DNA of 64,000 nt from Schizosaccharomyces osmophilus (Eukaryota; Ascomycota; Schizosaccharomycetes; Schizosaccharomycetales; Schizosaccharomycetaceae). Location: contig NC_079238.1 of NCBI RefSeq assembly GCF_027921745.1, forward strand, positions 4,402,001 to 4,466,000, read 5' to 3'. Shown here in pieces: positions 1-10,808 of the stretch. The position numbers and the translations under genes were made by a program. The notes under the pieces were generated by a model, which searched no databases, was not told the origin of the DNA, and saw only the letters and a program-made list of their open reading frames with translations. Positions within the stretch are counted from its first letter, which is position 1; each line of letters opens with the position of its first letter.

Positions 1-590
1 ATATTGTCAATGATGGACATATCGTTGACAACTGAAATGACACTAGATATTCCTTGGCACTGAGTTGTTCTCACTACGAGTTCACCAAATTCATCAACTT
101 CTTGGGTGGCAGAAAGACCAAAAACTACATAATCTGAAGCTTTGCAAGCGTCGACGAGACTATAAAAGTTCTTTCCGGGTATCAGAAAGTGCAACTTTTG
201 TTTGAACCGAGTTATCATCGTGCAATATTGATTGGAGTTCTCTTCAATTAAAGGAAGATCAGCCTCAGGATCCACTGAAGCTAACAAGTTTTTAAGGATA
301 CTCCACGGATCAACGTTCGAGCAAAGAGGTACAATAGTAACCACCTTTGGAGCACCATTCTTGCCGCCAAAAATCCGATTATTCATAGCAGTCTCATTTC
401 TTTTATTCAGCTGTATTTGCTTAGCATTGTTTCGTCGATCTGCTTTAGTAGAGGTGTGTTGAATACTTTTTGGACCAGTCCTATTCGGTTCGATGTTATT
501 ACTATAACGCTCCTTTAGAGATGACTTGGAGGCATGCTTAGATTTAAACGGCTTTTTGGGCTTGACATTTGACCTGTGATGATGGGACAT
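1..590 (-). CDS. tsr1: Tsr1, 40S ribosome biogenesis factor (N-terminal part, runs off left edge)
   Basis: The first 196 codons are visible. The ATG is at 590-588 and the frame is open to the left edge. The start MSHHHRSNVKPKKPFKSKHA, with a basic, Lys/Asn-rich first 60 residues, is typical of the BMS1/TSR1 family. The following segment reads VVTIVPLCSNVDPW and then DYVVFGLSA, which matches the degenerate GTPase-like fold of Tsr1. Known role of the family: a nucleolar/cytoplasmic factor that rides on pre-40S particles and blocks premature translation initiation before the last 20S pre-rRNA maturation steps. No intron is seen in the visible part. The gene is co-oriented with vam6 downstream. 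Identity is confident from the N-terminus; the rest of the gene lies outside the window. Confidence 0.85.
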   Translation of the reverse strand, partial: MSHHHRSNVKPKKPFKSKHASKSSLKERYSNNIEPNRTGPKSIQHTSTKADRRNNAKQIQLNKRNETAMNNRIFGGKNGAPKVVTIVPLCSNVDPWSILKNLLASVDPEADLPLIEENSNQYCTMITRFKQKLHFLIPGKNFYSLVDACKASDYVVFGLSATQEVDEFGELVVRTTQCQGISSVISVVNDMSIIDN

Positions 591-1140
591 CTTCGATTTG
601 TACTGTAAGTGTCAACCGAAAAGCAGGTATATTAGTTAAAAAAAAAAAGCAAATGTTGCCGATTTCAGGAAAAAAAATGCTTTATCCAAGGCAATTAACT
701 TTTACGAGCTTCTCTATAAAATTCCAGATTTTTTACCAAAATCCCCTGGTGTCGTTTTCAGCAAAAAAATATAAAACCAAACCACTTAATTCTTTTGATT
801 CCGATTTCTCTTTATTCAAAAATCGGTTTGCTATTGCTCAAACGAGTGTTACGCCTAAGTGGAGTTTTTGCTGAGGGCAAAGTAAAAAGTGAGATGCGCT
901 TGGAGTTCACATCTTATTTTCATTCTTCCTTTCTTTACTTACAATAAAAATCCCATTTCAGTCTTAGTTTAGCTTTATAAATATTCATAAATATCTAATT
1001 AATAAATAATCACATGGAGATTAATAGGCTTCATAGGGAAGATTCCTATGGACCAAATATTTTTTAGCACAGCCGTAGTGTACGACAGAACCACTAAATT
1101 GTTAGTTATTATAGAAAAAAAAAAATAAAGCAAAGAATAC
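591..1140. other. Intergenic: 3' flank of vam6 and promoter of tsr1
   Basis: About 550 bp of AT-rich DNA with no convincing reading frame. It should hold the vam6 poly(A) region (an A/T-rich tract just left of 1141) and the tsr1 promoter. I see no clear TATA box or named element. Confidence 0.5.
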
Positions 1141-3923
1141 TTACTCGGGAAATATAGAAATAACGCTCTTTCCTAATCGCTTGTGGCAATGTAAACAAGT
1201 CTTTTCTCTTGTTATAACAACTTTTTCTGAACGGATGTGGGAGAGGTCTGCATTTAAATCATTAATCCTTGTTTGGTACAACTTTGATTGTAATTCTTTC
1301 TTATTTTTTTCTTCGTAGAGTTGTCGAAATTGAGAAGACAAAAATGTATGATAAGTTTTCATGCTGGTATCTTTGGGTAACAGAGGAAAAATCCTTTTCA
1401 TTTTCAAGCGAGAGCTATACTTCGTAATAAATGATATTATTCCTTCTGGTTGTTGATTTGCGAGATCTGAAAGGTACATATAATAAGGCTCAGTCTCGCC
1501 AGTGTCCATATAAATAGAATCACAATAACCATTCGCCCCTTTCCAGTCCTTCATTTTATCTAAATATACGTCCAGCGCGTCTCTATGCCTCGATAAATGT
1601 CGATAAAGGATTACCGATGCTTCAAACAAATGATGGTCATTGGGATCGATGTCGTTAAGTATTGCATTCGCATCATATCTTCTTGATTCATTCAAGTGCT
1701 GCATGAATCCTTTTAACACACTTTCAAAACTAGCTGAGAATTTTTTATCGCTGCTCTCCCTCTCTAATTCATGAATTCGACGCAAGTACAGTTGGCCAAG
1801 GCGAGTCGAAAAGGTCTCGAGATCTGTTTTCCCAGAAGCAATTAGATTCTCTAAATAAAAGATGGAAACCTCAGAAGATACGGTCTCAAGGTAATTTAAA
1901 ACTGCACCATGAGATATAGCACTACTCCCGCTTGTATCATTAAGAAATAACCGTATCGAGGCCTTAGGATCATTAATAAGAGGAGTTCTGGCATATTCAA
2001 AGACATATTTCTTATCCTCAGCATTAAGTTTTTGAAGATAGCTAAGGATATCGTCGTATTTAGAGGTTTCCTCTTGAGCCTTAGAGGAGGATAAAGAGGT
2101 TCCCTCTTCGTTAAGTTTTGTCAACAATTTCAGAGCATCGTCATGATCTCTTTTACCAAAATAATAATCAATCAATTCACGAAACATTCCAGCCGACGTT
2201 AAGTTTGCTTCTACGACTGAAGTTTCACAGTGATTAGGTAAACGCAGTAAAGATCCTACAAGGGCCGGAGTAGACACCATATATGTTAAAAATAGTGTAG
2301 TATCAACTTCGACAGCAATATTCTCCAAATCCTTTTTAGATATTATACTTCCATCGTCGTTACGAAAAAGATCTTTTTGGTATGAATGGTAAGTTTCCTC
2401 ATCCCAACTCAAGAAGAGATTTGCTTTCCTTCTTGAATCAGTCAAATATGCACTCAAACTTCGTAGCCGTTTGTTGTTGAAAACCACAGATTTGCTATCA
2501 TCCTGTCCTTGAGAATCGATCTTCGACGTTGGGCGTATACTTGTTTGAGGAGATCCAACCGTTGGCAGGTCTGAAGGAGGAGGGCCAGAAGACAGGATAC
2601 TAAGTGCATCAGAATAATCGTTTTCCACGAGTTTTGGGAAAAGCCTCAAAACAAAAGAGGGAGATTCACATATTTCCGTAAATAATTTCATGGCGGTCTC
2701 ATAGTCACCGGAGGAAAAGGAACGAGAAGCTTTTTCTCTTTTCGTCATACGAAGATAATAATTCCGTTTGGGAAATTTCACATCGTCAATCTGGTCCAAG
2801 ACGCTTATCGCTTCATCAAGTTGATTCGATTGCAACAAGGATTCAATCTGAGAACCGAAATCTTCAGGAACAAGAATCCAAACATAAGAGTTTGACGTAA
2901 AAAATGTATTTTCTTCGCAAGAAAAGGTAGAGGAGATGTTACTAATACCAATTTGTTGGATAAGAGCATGAGTATCCTTATTCCAAACGTAAATGTACTG
3001 TGAATGGAGAGAAACTAAATAAGGTGAATTGTAGATAACAGCTTGTGGGCTTGTAGGCCAAACTAATGGCTGTCTTGAAACATGTAAAGATTTAAGATTA
3101 ACCAGGTAGCCTTGCGTGTCTCTTGACAGTAGAACTTCTTCATCGGAAATTCTTGTAATATGTAAACGATTCAACTTCATAGACATCCCTATGTAACTCA
3201 TGCCGAGTCCTAAAGAAGACGACGGCTGCCAAGGCAGATTCAAAGAGGATGACTGAGATGTTTCAACGTTCACTGCAACAAACTCGTTTGAAAAAGAGAC
3301 AAGTATCATATTTGAGGACATCCATGCTAAAGTACGGGCTCGATCATTAAGGGAGATTGATTTGTCGTGAACAAGTCGATTGGGTGCTTGCCATTTATAA
3401 ATATTTAGATACTTTCTTTCTGCCAGAATAACTTGATTATTTCCGTATAAACACATGTTTTGGCAATAGCTACCAATACTCTGGAGCTTCTCGAACGTTG
3501 ATATTTTATACACATGTATGGAGGAATCTAAAATTAAGTAATAGATTAGCATTTCTTTCGTTAACAATGAAAAGTCTTCGTACCGGATAGAGCGTAGAAA
3601 ATGTCTTTTGAGGTATCACGAATCACTTTTGTGATTGGTTTTTTCGTGAATGCAGAATAAAACTCTACGTGCTCCATAACGAAATCATCTTTGCACATTA
3701 GTTAGGTATAGAAAAAGAATACTAAATACCATTCAAGTTGTCAGCTCCACGATAGATCTTGTACCTATCCAGATCACCATTGCTGTTTGAAACATAAATA
3801 TGTTCGCCTTTCCTCATTAGCTATAGTAATTCAAATGAATTCGACCATACCTAACTCAAAAATACATTCAATTTTAGATTTTGAAAGCTCCAAAACGCGG
3901 AATAGAGAGAAAGATCGATGCAT
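1141..3923 (-). CDS. vam6: Vam6/Vps39, HOPS tethering complex subunit (four exons)
   Basis: Exons 3923-3851, 3807-3730, 3688-3584 and 3527-1141 give 880 codons plus stop. An in-frame stop lies just upstream of the ATG at 3923. The spliced N-terminus contains ECIFELGEHIYVSNSNGDL and then YALSDSSIHVYKI, the first two beta-strand repeats of a citron-homology (CNH) domain. This is what justifies the three small 5' exons. The middle is alpha-helical (clathrin-repeat type), and the C-terminus ends with CLHCHKRLG, the zinc-binding end of Vps39. Known role: HOPS subunit that binds the Rab7/Ypt7 GTPase and tethers late endosomes, autophagosomes and vacuoles before fusion. A second HOPS subunit, vps41, is encoded 28 kb away in the same window. 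Introns 1-3 are 43, 41 and 56 nt; intron 1 ends only 8 nt after a CTAAT branch site. Confidence 0.92.
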
Positions 3924-4392
3924 CGTCAAAAATCATAAGTAACTATCAGGAAGCAACACAGATGGACCAAGTCAAGTTTCGCATTCAATAGAATAATTTT
4001 ATGAAGGGAATTCACCTTCCTTTATCGTTTAAACTACCAAGCTAGCAAGCAAGTTTGTATAGACGCAGCATGACTTCAAGTGATTCTTTACCGAGCATGA
4101 ATGAAGGGGAAGCGAGCCACACTGGAGTTTCTTAATAAATATAATTAACTGTAGGAAAATTTGCAAGTTTTATGAAACATCTATTTCATAGTGTTTCAAA
4201 ATTGAAAGAACAAAATCAAATGAATTAAAGTGTCAGAAGCTTATGTGGCAGACAAACGTAAAAATATTAGCAAAAGGTGGATATCATATTTCAATTCAAA
4301 ATTAACAAGATAGGATCATATATAGGTAGAACGATCTTTCTTCAAACGTCCTCATTTATTCGTTTAGATTCACGTATATCTATTTTGTTTTT
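3924..4392. other. Intergenic: vam6 promoter and 3' flank of the DUF4050 gene
   Basis: 469 bp, AT-rich, with no ORF or repeat that I can support. Confidence 0.4.
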
Positions 4393-4729
4393 CTACTTGG
4401 AAGTTGCAGGCCAATATCCTTCTTCAATCCATCCGGTTTTCAAAACTGCGACCTAGTTACAATTAGTTTCGTGCAAATACAAACTGGTAAGCGCTTTTCA
4501 TGAATATGCTTGTTCATACAATAGTACTTAGTTTCACTGGTCGTTTCAGCTTCTGTTCTTGGTGCACTAGCATTTTGTAGACACTCAAATAAACATCTTT
4601 AGGAATCACCACTTCCTCTAGAGAATACTCGTTCGCGATTTTGTCGTGATCCAACAACCATTCAGAGCGCCTTTTGCACCATTCTTTAACACCAACTTCC
4701 CAATTTTGCGAATTCAGCGTTTCTTGCAT
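4393..4729 (-). CDS. Small DUF4050-family protein (two exons)
   Basis: Exons 4729-4520 and 4452-4393 (intron 67 nt, donor GTATGA, acceptor after CTAACTAG-like sequence rich in TAAC) give 89 residues. The first half has WCKRRSEWL. The end reads VYLSVYKMLVHQEQKLKRPV, then STI joined across the intron to VAVLKTGWIEEGYWP. The pattern 'Y..vY..LV....L..P..L......L..GW...G.WP' is the DUF4050 signature; without the splice the protein would lose its GW-WP ending. DUF4050 proteins are fungal; some relatives have been linked to TORC1 regulation, but the molecular function is not established to my knowledge. The frame stays open upstream of the chosen ATG with no other ATG, so an additional 5' exon is possible. 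Confidence 0.75.
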
Positions 4730-5453
4730 GGTTCTGGTTAAATATGCGACAGAGCCTACTTTCCCCACATACAAACAAGATTATATGAGGAAAGATCGTG
4801 TTCTTTTATGTATCATAGTGTTGTATTCTGTAGTGATATAGAAATCGTAGTATGTTACTTAAAGTGATATAAACAATTGAACAGGTAAATAAAAAAAAAA
4901 CTAACAAAGCTTATTTATTAAGAATTCCAAATTCAATGACTCTTGATAAAAAATCAATTCTGTTTTATCGTTCTCCTATTTCATACATACTTTTCATTAG
5001 ACTGGGCTTTATTTACTACTAGATGTAGAGAGGTAAATGTCCCACTCAAGGCTTTTGCTAGGAAACATTGATTTTTTCTTTAGAAAAAACAAATAAAATC
5101 AAAAGAAAAAATTGGACCAAAAAAGAGAAGGCCTTGCTACATGTTGTATGTGTATAGGCCAGTACTAGTGAATGTCATTTTTTTTTGTACCATTGCGATC
5201 CTTTGTTTTTTTTTTTTTTTTTTTTTTATTCATCATTGCCTTTATGGAAACTGTTGTCTATTTCAGGAATCTACTAATTTCGTCGTACCTTCTTAACAAA
5301 TACTCTTGACATACTTGCTTCCTTCATACATTGTATTTCCAGATACTTTTTCCCTTCTCATAGATATCAAAGAGAAAAATAATCTTTCAGCATTATTTCA
5401 AATACTTGTAATACTTGGGATTTCCCCCAACTATAGACGACAAGCTTCGAATT
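4730..5453. other. Divergent intergenic region with a T22 tract
   Basis: 724 bp between a leftward and a rightward gene, so probably a shared promoter. It contains an uninterrupted run of 22 T at 5206-5227, likely a nucleosome-excluding poly(dA:dT) tract. I see no coding frame beginning with ATG that looks real. Confidence 0.5.
5206..5227. repeat. Homopolymer T22 tract
   Basis: Twenty-two consecutive T on the plus strand, in a divergent promoter region. Long poly(dA:dT) tracts are known to disfavour nucleosomes. The length may be polymorphic or affected by sequencing error. Confidence 0.95.
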
Positions 5454-6078
5454 ATGTCGGTAATTACGCATTCTGCAAACGCAGTATCCAAACCACCTTC
5501 ACTGCCTTCAACGCTTGCTCCAGTTCAAGCTTTTCAAGAAAAAACGGATTCCTCTTCTAGTGTGCTCTCATTTTGTTTGTTCCTTTCATATCTGGGCTCT
5601 GTCGCTGGAATATCGGGTTATACGTTGTTAAAGGTATGAAGAGACAATGTTTATTACAAGACTGCTTACTTATTAACATTTAAATTAGTATTATGTTCGT
5701 CCTAGATGGCTCGAATTGCTCGCATTACGACATGCCTATGTGAAACACAACTTAATAAAGTTAGAACATATTTCCGCAAAAGCAATAGATATTGAAAAGG
5801 AAACAGCTAATCTACAAGCAAACCACGACTTATGGATTAGAGCAAAAGTAGCTAAAAGTCGGATATCTACACTAAAAACTATTGCACAAAACAAAGCACA
5901 ACAAATACCAGCAGAAGCATCTCTAAACCTAAGTATACAGGGATTCAAGGACGTTCTGAATGCTAAAGTTGGCGAATTTCTTCCCTTATACAACTCCGAC
6001 AGCTTGTCATCCGATCAAATATCACAATTTCACGATGATCTTTGTAACTACAAAAGGCTTCATCTGTCTATTTCATGA
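5454..6078 (+). CDS. Pex17/Pex14-like peroxin, tentative (two exons)
   Basis: Exons 5454-5633 and 5689-6078 (intron 55 nt, donor GTATGA) give 189 residues. A Ser/Pro-rich N-terminus is followed by one membrane segment around residues 38-60 (VLSFCLFLSYLGSVAGISGY), then YYVRPRW. After that comes a long helical, coiled-coil-like stretch with LRHAYVKHNLIKLEHISAKA and many Ala, Lys and Gln residues. The arrangement of one membrane anchor, an R-P-x-W turn and a coiled coil in about 190 residues resembles Pex17 and the membrane-proximal part of Pex14, which form the peroxisomal import docking complex. I see no unambiguous family signature, so the name is a guess by architecture. Alternatively it is another tail-facing mitochondrial or ER coiled-coil protein. 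The existence of the gene itself is well supported by the clean splice join and long frame. Confidence 0.6.
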
Positions 6079-6114
6079 AATAATAATTTTTCCAAAAAAC
6101 AGCTATACAATTCA

Positions 6115-7177
6115 TTAAACGCCGATTAAGGATCGATAGTTTGGGGAAGCATCTTGATACTTATTAATAAAATACTCCTCCTTATGCAGTACAAGATATC
6201 TAGATAAATTGTCAGTTAGTAAAAGAGTATAACAATTGTTGCACTTACTGTAAAAACTCCTCGATATATCCTAACAAGCAGTCAATCGATTGTGAGTCCA
6301 TGTTCGTATGGTCAATTAATTCAGGTAAACTAACAAAAAGTCGTATCAGGTGCTCAGCGCCATAAATATCACACATTTCAACTCCAGGATAGTCTCTTCG
6401 AACTTCCATGTATTGCTGCCTTTCAAAACGATAAAGTAGCATGTTTCCAAGGCACTTATTAAAATAAATAACTAGTCCAGCCATTGCTTGCTCAAACACA
6501 TCAACATCAATTTCGTTCGTCAAAGAAGAGATTTTGGATTCCCGGAAAGCAGCAATGGCAGCTCGCACAGTAGGCTTTCGAGGCAACGATATTAGCTGAA
6601 GATGCTTTGTGATATGTTCCCAATCATCTACCAACCAAAGCTTCAAAACATCAGGCACACGGATCTTATGCTTAGGTAATGGAGGTTCTTCATCTACAGA
6701 TTCTTCTTCAACAGCCTTTACTGCCGCGTCTACAGCAGCTTCAGAAACCGCCTCGTTTTTTATAACGTGAGGTACCGGTGAGGCTGATTTTTGGGTTTTC
6801 GTTCTTTGAGGTGTTTCACGAGAGTCACCATCCATCGTAGTAGCGCTAGATTCCCGAGACCGTTTTCCTGTAGGTTTACTGGCTTGACCTGAAGCTTCAC
6901 CACCCTTGGGAATTAAAGAAGCTGCCTTTTTCGCCGCCGCAGATTTTTGTTTAGCTGCCATAGCATTACTCTTTAATTCCTTTTGGGTTTTCAAATTTTC
7001 TTCATTCCACTTTAGTATTCGATCAGGTCCGACCCACTCATCCCAGCTATTTTTCCATCCTCTATAGTGAATCAAGTAGGTTGAGGAATCTTCCTTTTTT
7101 TCTGTGTCTATAATTTTAGCTTCATAAAGCAAAGGTCCATGAAAGCATAACACCCGTTCATTGACTTTATACGACAT
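6115..7177 (-). CDS. alp13: Alp13, MRG-family chromodomain protein (two exons)
   Basis: Exons 7177-6249 and 6199-6115 (intron 49 nt, donor GTAAGT, branch CTAAC) give 337 residues, the length I recall for S. pombe Alp13. Residues 1-70 form a chromo-barrel: [20 protein letters not shown] and [13 protein letters not shown] linker rich in Lys/Ala/Ser follows. The second half is the MRG domain: [18 protein letters not shown], and the C-terminal [10 protein letters not shown] that is restored only by splicing. Known role: Eaf3/MRG15-type subunit of the NuA4 histone acetyltransferase and of the Clr6 complex II deacetylase (Rpd3S-like), reading H3K36 methylation over transcribed genes. The ATG at 7177 directly precedes the chromo domain. 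Confidence 0.93.
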
Positions 7178-7771
7178 GGAAAGAGTAATATCTGGAGAAC
7201 AGCTCGTGGTGGTGAGGTACTCCACAGTACCGCCAAGAAGCAAGAAGAGAAAGACAGCAATATCTCGAAAAGAAACTTTTTAAGATTCAACGGAAAAACT
7301 TGTGGCAGTGAACAAGTTGTTGTCCAGGTTCTGAGTCTATGTTTGACGGAAGCTGGGCTGTTGGAGTGAACTAAATGCTGTACTAGATTAGCTTTGCTGT
7401 CCGTTGAAACGCCCAAAGCGTTAGAAGAAAGATTTATTGTTATATAAATAATTCAAGGTAAGAAATCTAAAAAAAATCTACGATGCAACCAAGCTTCGCT
7501 GTCGTTTAAACAAAAAATCGGTTTATAACTTTGAAAGAGAAAGGGAGAGCTATTCATTATTTCGTGTTACTATATGGTAATCCATTTCATGAAATAGAAA
7601 TGCTGAAACGCAATATGACCGTAAACATACAAAGACAAAAATCGACTACCGATTCTCTTACTTGACTATCGTATTGTAAATTTCAATTTCCAAACGAAAG
7701 ATCTCTGAAAAACAGGGAACTTTTTCCTACCTCTATAGCTGAGCTAACAAGAACATTAGGGGCTTATTTTC
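7178..7771. other. Divergent promoter region between alp13 and cnl2
   Basis: 594 bp between two divergent genes. No supported ORF, repeat or named regulatory motif was seen. Confidence 0.4.
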
Positions 7772-8386
7772 ATGGAGCATAAAATTCTAAGCGATTTTTT
7801 GCTTTCCCAAGGAACCTTCTCTTCAATCGTTCATCTTCAAGAATGGAAAGAACTTTTCCCTCGTCGTTTTCGCGACGAACCTTTGCTTATTGAGCTTTAT
7901 GACCGATGTGCCAAACAGCAGCAAAAGCGATTAGAGAAAATTAAGGCCAACATTGAGATTGAAAGCCAAGTACTTGGAAAAAATGAGAGAGACCAAATGC
8001 TTCTTGCGAATATTAGAAGGTTCTTTCAAACAGCTGCTTCCCAAGCTTCTGAGCAAGACGAATTTTATACAATGTATGCTGCTAAACCGCTCGACATCGC
8101 GGCTATCAACCAACGTTTGGAGAATGCACTGAAAAGCGTCAAAGCAGAGGTTAGCGTAGAACGCGAGAAATACTCTACATTATCCTCTCAATTAGACGCG
8201 TAAGTAAAGTTTACTCTCCTTCGCTCAACTAACTTATATAGAGAGATTGATTCGCTAAATGACTTAAAATGGTCAAAGGATCCTAGTTTAGAAGAGCCTA
8301 TAACTCTTTTTGATGATTTGATTGAGCAATTGGAGAAGCACTGCAATGGAACATCTTCTACCAGCAATACTGATGAGTTAGACTGA
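7772..8386 (+). CDS. cnl2: Cnl2/Nkp2-family inner kinetochore protein (two exons)
   Basis: Exons 7772-8199 and 8242-8386 (intron 42 nt, donor GTAAGT, branch CTAAC) give 190 residues. The N-terminus EHKILSDFLLSQGTFSSIV, then ELFPRRFRDEP and LIELYDRCAKQQQKRLEKI, follows the Nkp2/Cnl2 pattern: a short Leu-rich start, a 'FP..' motif, then a long coiled coil. The rest is predicted coiled coil with Gln, Lys and Glu. Known role: a component of the constitutive centromere network (CCAN/Ctf19/Sim4 complex), working as a heterodimer with an Nkp1-like partner. The match rests on the N-terminal 70 residues. The partner gene is not in the window. Confidence 0.8.
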
Positions 8387-9011
8387 TTTTTTCTTACCAA
8401 ATCGCAATATTTTTGAGAAATTTGAACATACGCTCACATAATCTGATTCTTACTTACTAGTGCCAGATATCTACGAAAGCTTTTTTTAAGTAATATCGGT
8501 TGCTGATAATGAATTGTTACACTTTCCCTCAAAAGAGTAGTTTTTCTCTATTACCTTCATTTTTCTTCAACTAATGCTTGAGCTATTCGATTGTCTTCAA
8601 TCTGAGGTTGTGACGAAATCTTACATTTCTTCAAAAAGCGACAACATAGGGCCTACTATTACAACTAAGCTAATGGAATTTATTTATTTGATTTCTTTTC
8701 CTACTTGCAGTTGTATTTTTTCATATCCTTTTTATTTCCTCTCTAACCTAGGAGATATAGCAGGTATCCGAGATCTCTTTTTAAAATCCGTGGACGACTA
8801 TTTGTACTCCAAACCAAGTTCAATTAGAAGGATTTGGAGTTTGAACAATTAAGGAATTCCTTTGAATTGTCCAGCTTAAAACCTGCTTTGTTTATCGTTA
8901 AAAACAGAAGCAAAGCATATCCGATTGTGATTCTTTCGTTGTGCAAAAAAACTTCAATTTCTCATTTGTTTTTATTTTTTTATTTCCTTGTTTTATTCTT
9001 ATTATTGAGCA
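8387..9011. other. Intergenic: thi4 promoter
   Basis: 625 bp upstream of a thiamine-pathway gene. In fission yeast such genes are repressed by thiamine through zinc-cluster activators; I cannot point to a site. An ATG frame at 8574-8852 (92 codons) exists but lacks any recognisable feature. No TPP-riboswitch-like structure was recognised, and none is known for this gene in fission yeast. Confidence 0.4.
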
Positions 9012-10565
9012 ATGAAGCCGACGGTCAATTATTCGTTGTATTTGGTAACAAGCTCTACGCAAGTAGCTCCAGGATCTAGCTTGGAAAAGCAAGTAGAAGA
9101 AGGAATTATCGGAGGAGTTACTTTGGTTCAACTTCGGGAGAAAGATATTTCCACAAAATTGTTTTTGGAAAGAGCGAAAAATGTTTTGGATATTTGTCGA
9201 AAACATGGCGTGCCACTATTGATTAACGATCGAGTCGACATTGCATTAGCCATTGGCGCTGAAGGAGTTCACATCGGACAAGATGATATGGATTGTAAAA
9301 CAGTTCGCAAAATTTTAGGAGAGGATTCCATAATTGGTGTCTCTACAAATAATATTCACGAAGTCGACTGTGCTGCTGCTGATTGTGCCGATTATGTTGG
9401 GATTGGCTCTATTTACGATACAAGTACCAAAAATGTCAAAGAGCGTATCATTGGTATTACAGGTCTTCGCAAGATATTGGAACACATGTCAAAAATGCCC
9501 CGTCAGCTGAATTCAGTTGCCATTGCTGGTTTAAATGATACTAATATCCAGAGAGTAATGTACCTGAGCGAAGTTAATGGAAAGCGCATTGACGGTATTG
9601 CTTTAGTTTCTGCTATCATGTCATCAAGAACACCTTGCGAAACTGCCAAGAACCTTCGTCATATGATTGAATCCCCTCCTTGTTTCGCTCAAGTCCATTC
9701 CAATATATCAACAGTTCCAGAGTTAGCTGCCCAAGTGGGTCCCTTGTTCGCCAAAACAAAGGATTATACCCCTTTAATTCATCATCTAACGAATGGTGTT
9801 GCCAAAAATTTTTCTGCGAATGTGACTTTAGCTGTCAACGCTTCTCCAACTATGGGAGAAAGTAAGGAAGAGGTTGCTGACTTTGCTAAATTTGCTGGTT
9901 CACTTGTTTTGAACATTGGGACTGTGCAGGATCGAGAGACGCTTATTTATGCTTCTCAAGTCTATAATTCCCTGAACCGACCTATTATTTTGGATCCAGT
10001 AGGTGTTGGTGCAACAAAGTTTCGCACCGATGCCGTTTCAGGATTATTGAACAATGCGTATTTTGATATAATTAAAGGCAACGAAGGCGAAATTATGTGT
10101 ATCGCCGGTGAAGAGGGTCTTATGAGAGGGGTTGATAGTATCTCTCAGCATACTATTAGTTCAAGAACTTCTGCCGTAGAGAAATTAGCTTTGGAACGGC
10201 GCTGCGTTGTCACCATGTCTGGACCGACGGATATCATTAGTGACGGGAAGAGCACTTATATCATTAAAAATGGAACTCCTTTACTAGGAAAAATAACTGC
10301 TTCTGGCTGTTCCTTAGGAAGCGTGATGGGTGTTGCTGTTTCTTTATGCCAAGAAGATAAACTACTTGCCGCAGTTTCTGCGACATTGCTATATAATATT
10401 GCCGGGGAATTAGCAGTTATCGAAAAAAACCCTGTAGTATCTCACACTGCACAAGGTCCTGGAACCTTCGTGCCCGTTTTTATTGACAAGTTGCATTTCC
10501 TTGTCAATCAGTGCATGGAGGGTGACTATAATTGGATGAATTATGCTCGTATTGAAAAACTCTGA
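9012..10565 (+). CDS. thi4: Thi4, bifunctional thiamine-phosphate synthase / hydroxyethylthiazole kinase
   Basis: A single exon of 517 residues, almost exactly the length I recall for S. pombe Thi4. Residues 1 to about 215 are the ThiE-type TIM barrel that joins HMP pyrophosphate to thiazole phosphate. It shows TLVQLREKDIST, LLINDRVDIALAIGAEGVHI and YVGIGSIYDT. Residues of about 240-517 are the ThiM-type ribokinase-fold hydroxyethylthiazole kinase: HHLTNGVAKNFSANV, ILDPVGVGATKFR and the anion-hole/catalytic ITASGCSLGS. Together they make thiamine monophosphate in the cytosol. Fusion of the two enzymes is normal in fungi. The gene is convergent with cdb4, with 243 bp between stops. Thiamine repression is expected from family knowledge but not shown by the sequence. 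Confidence 0.95.
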   Translation: MKPTVNYSLYLVTSSTQVAPGSSLEKQVEEGIIGGVTLVQLREKDISTKLFLERAKNVLDICRKHGVPLLINDRVDIALAIGAEGVHIGQDDMDCKTVRKILGEDSIIGVSTNNIHEVDCAAADCADYVGIGSIYDTSTKNVKERIIGITGLRKILEHMSKMPRQLNSVAIAGLNDTNIQRVMYLSEVNGKRIDGIALVSAIMSSRTPCETAKNLRHMIESPPCFAQVHSNISTVPELAAQVGPLFAKTKDYTPLIHHLTNGVAKNFSANVTLAVNASPTMGESKEEVADFAKFAGSLVLNIGTVQDRETLIYASQVYNSLNRPIILDPVGVGATKFRTDAVSGLLNNAYFDIIKGNEGEIMCIAGEEGLMRGVDSISQHTISSRTSAVEKLALERRCVVTMSGPTDIISDGKSTYIIKNGTPLLGKITASGCSLGSVMGVAVSLCQEDKLLAAVSATLLYNIAGELAVIEKNPVVSHTAQGPGTFVPVFIDKLHFLVNQCMEGDYNWMNYARIEKL

Positions 10566-10808
10566 GGGAGAATGTTCTACAAATGTATTGAGAGAAACGA
10601 AAACTTGTATAAGTTTAATATACTAAAAACATTTACGATAAACTTTTAAGCGGGAGAGAATAGAGTTATTTTATTTTTTAACATGAATGAAAACATATCA
10701 TAAACTTTTATCAGTGTTTTAAATCAATGGACACTCTACATCAGCAGAGATCAACTTTTATAATAAAAAACAAAAAGTAGATTTCGGTATACCGAGCTGT
10801 GATCAGAT

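Noticed and set aside
8574-8852. 92-codon ATG frame upstream of thi4
   Set aside because: No recognisable domain and mixed hydrophobic low-complexity content. A good acceptor-like site (CTTGCAG) inside has no matching donor. Not enough to call a gene.
8387-9011. TPP riboswitch upstream of thi4
   Set aside because: Looked for the conserved CUGAGA-type core and an associated 5' UTR intron; not recognised. Fission yeast thiamine genes are known to be controlled at transcription.
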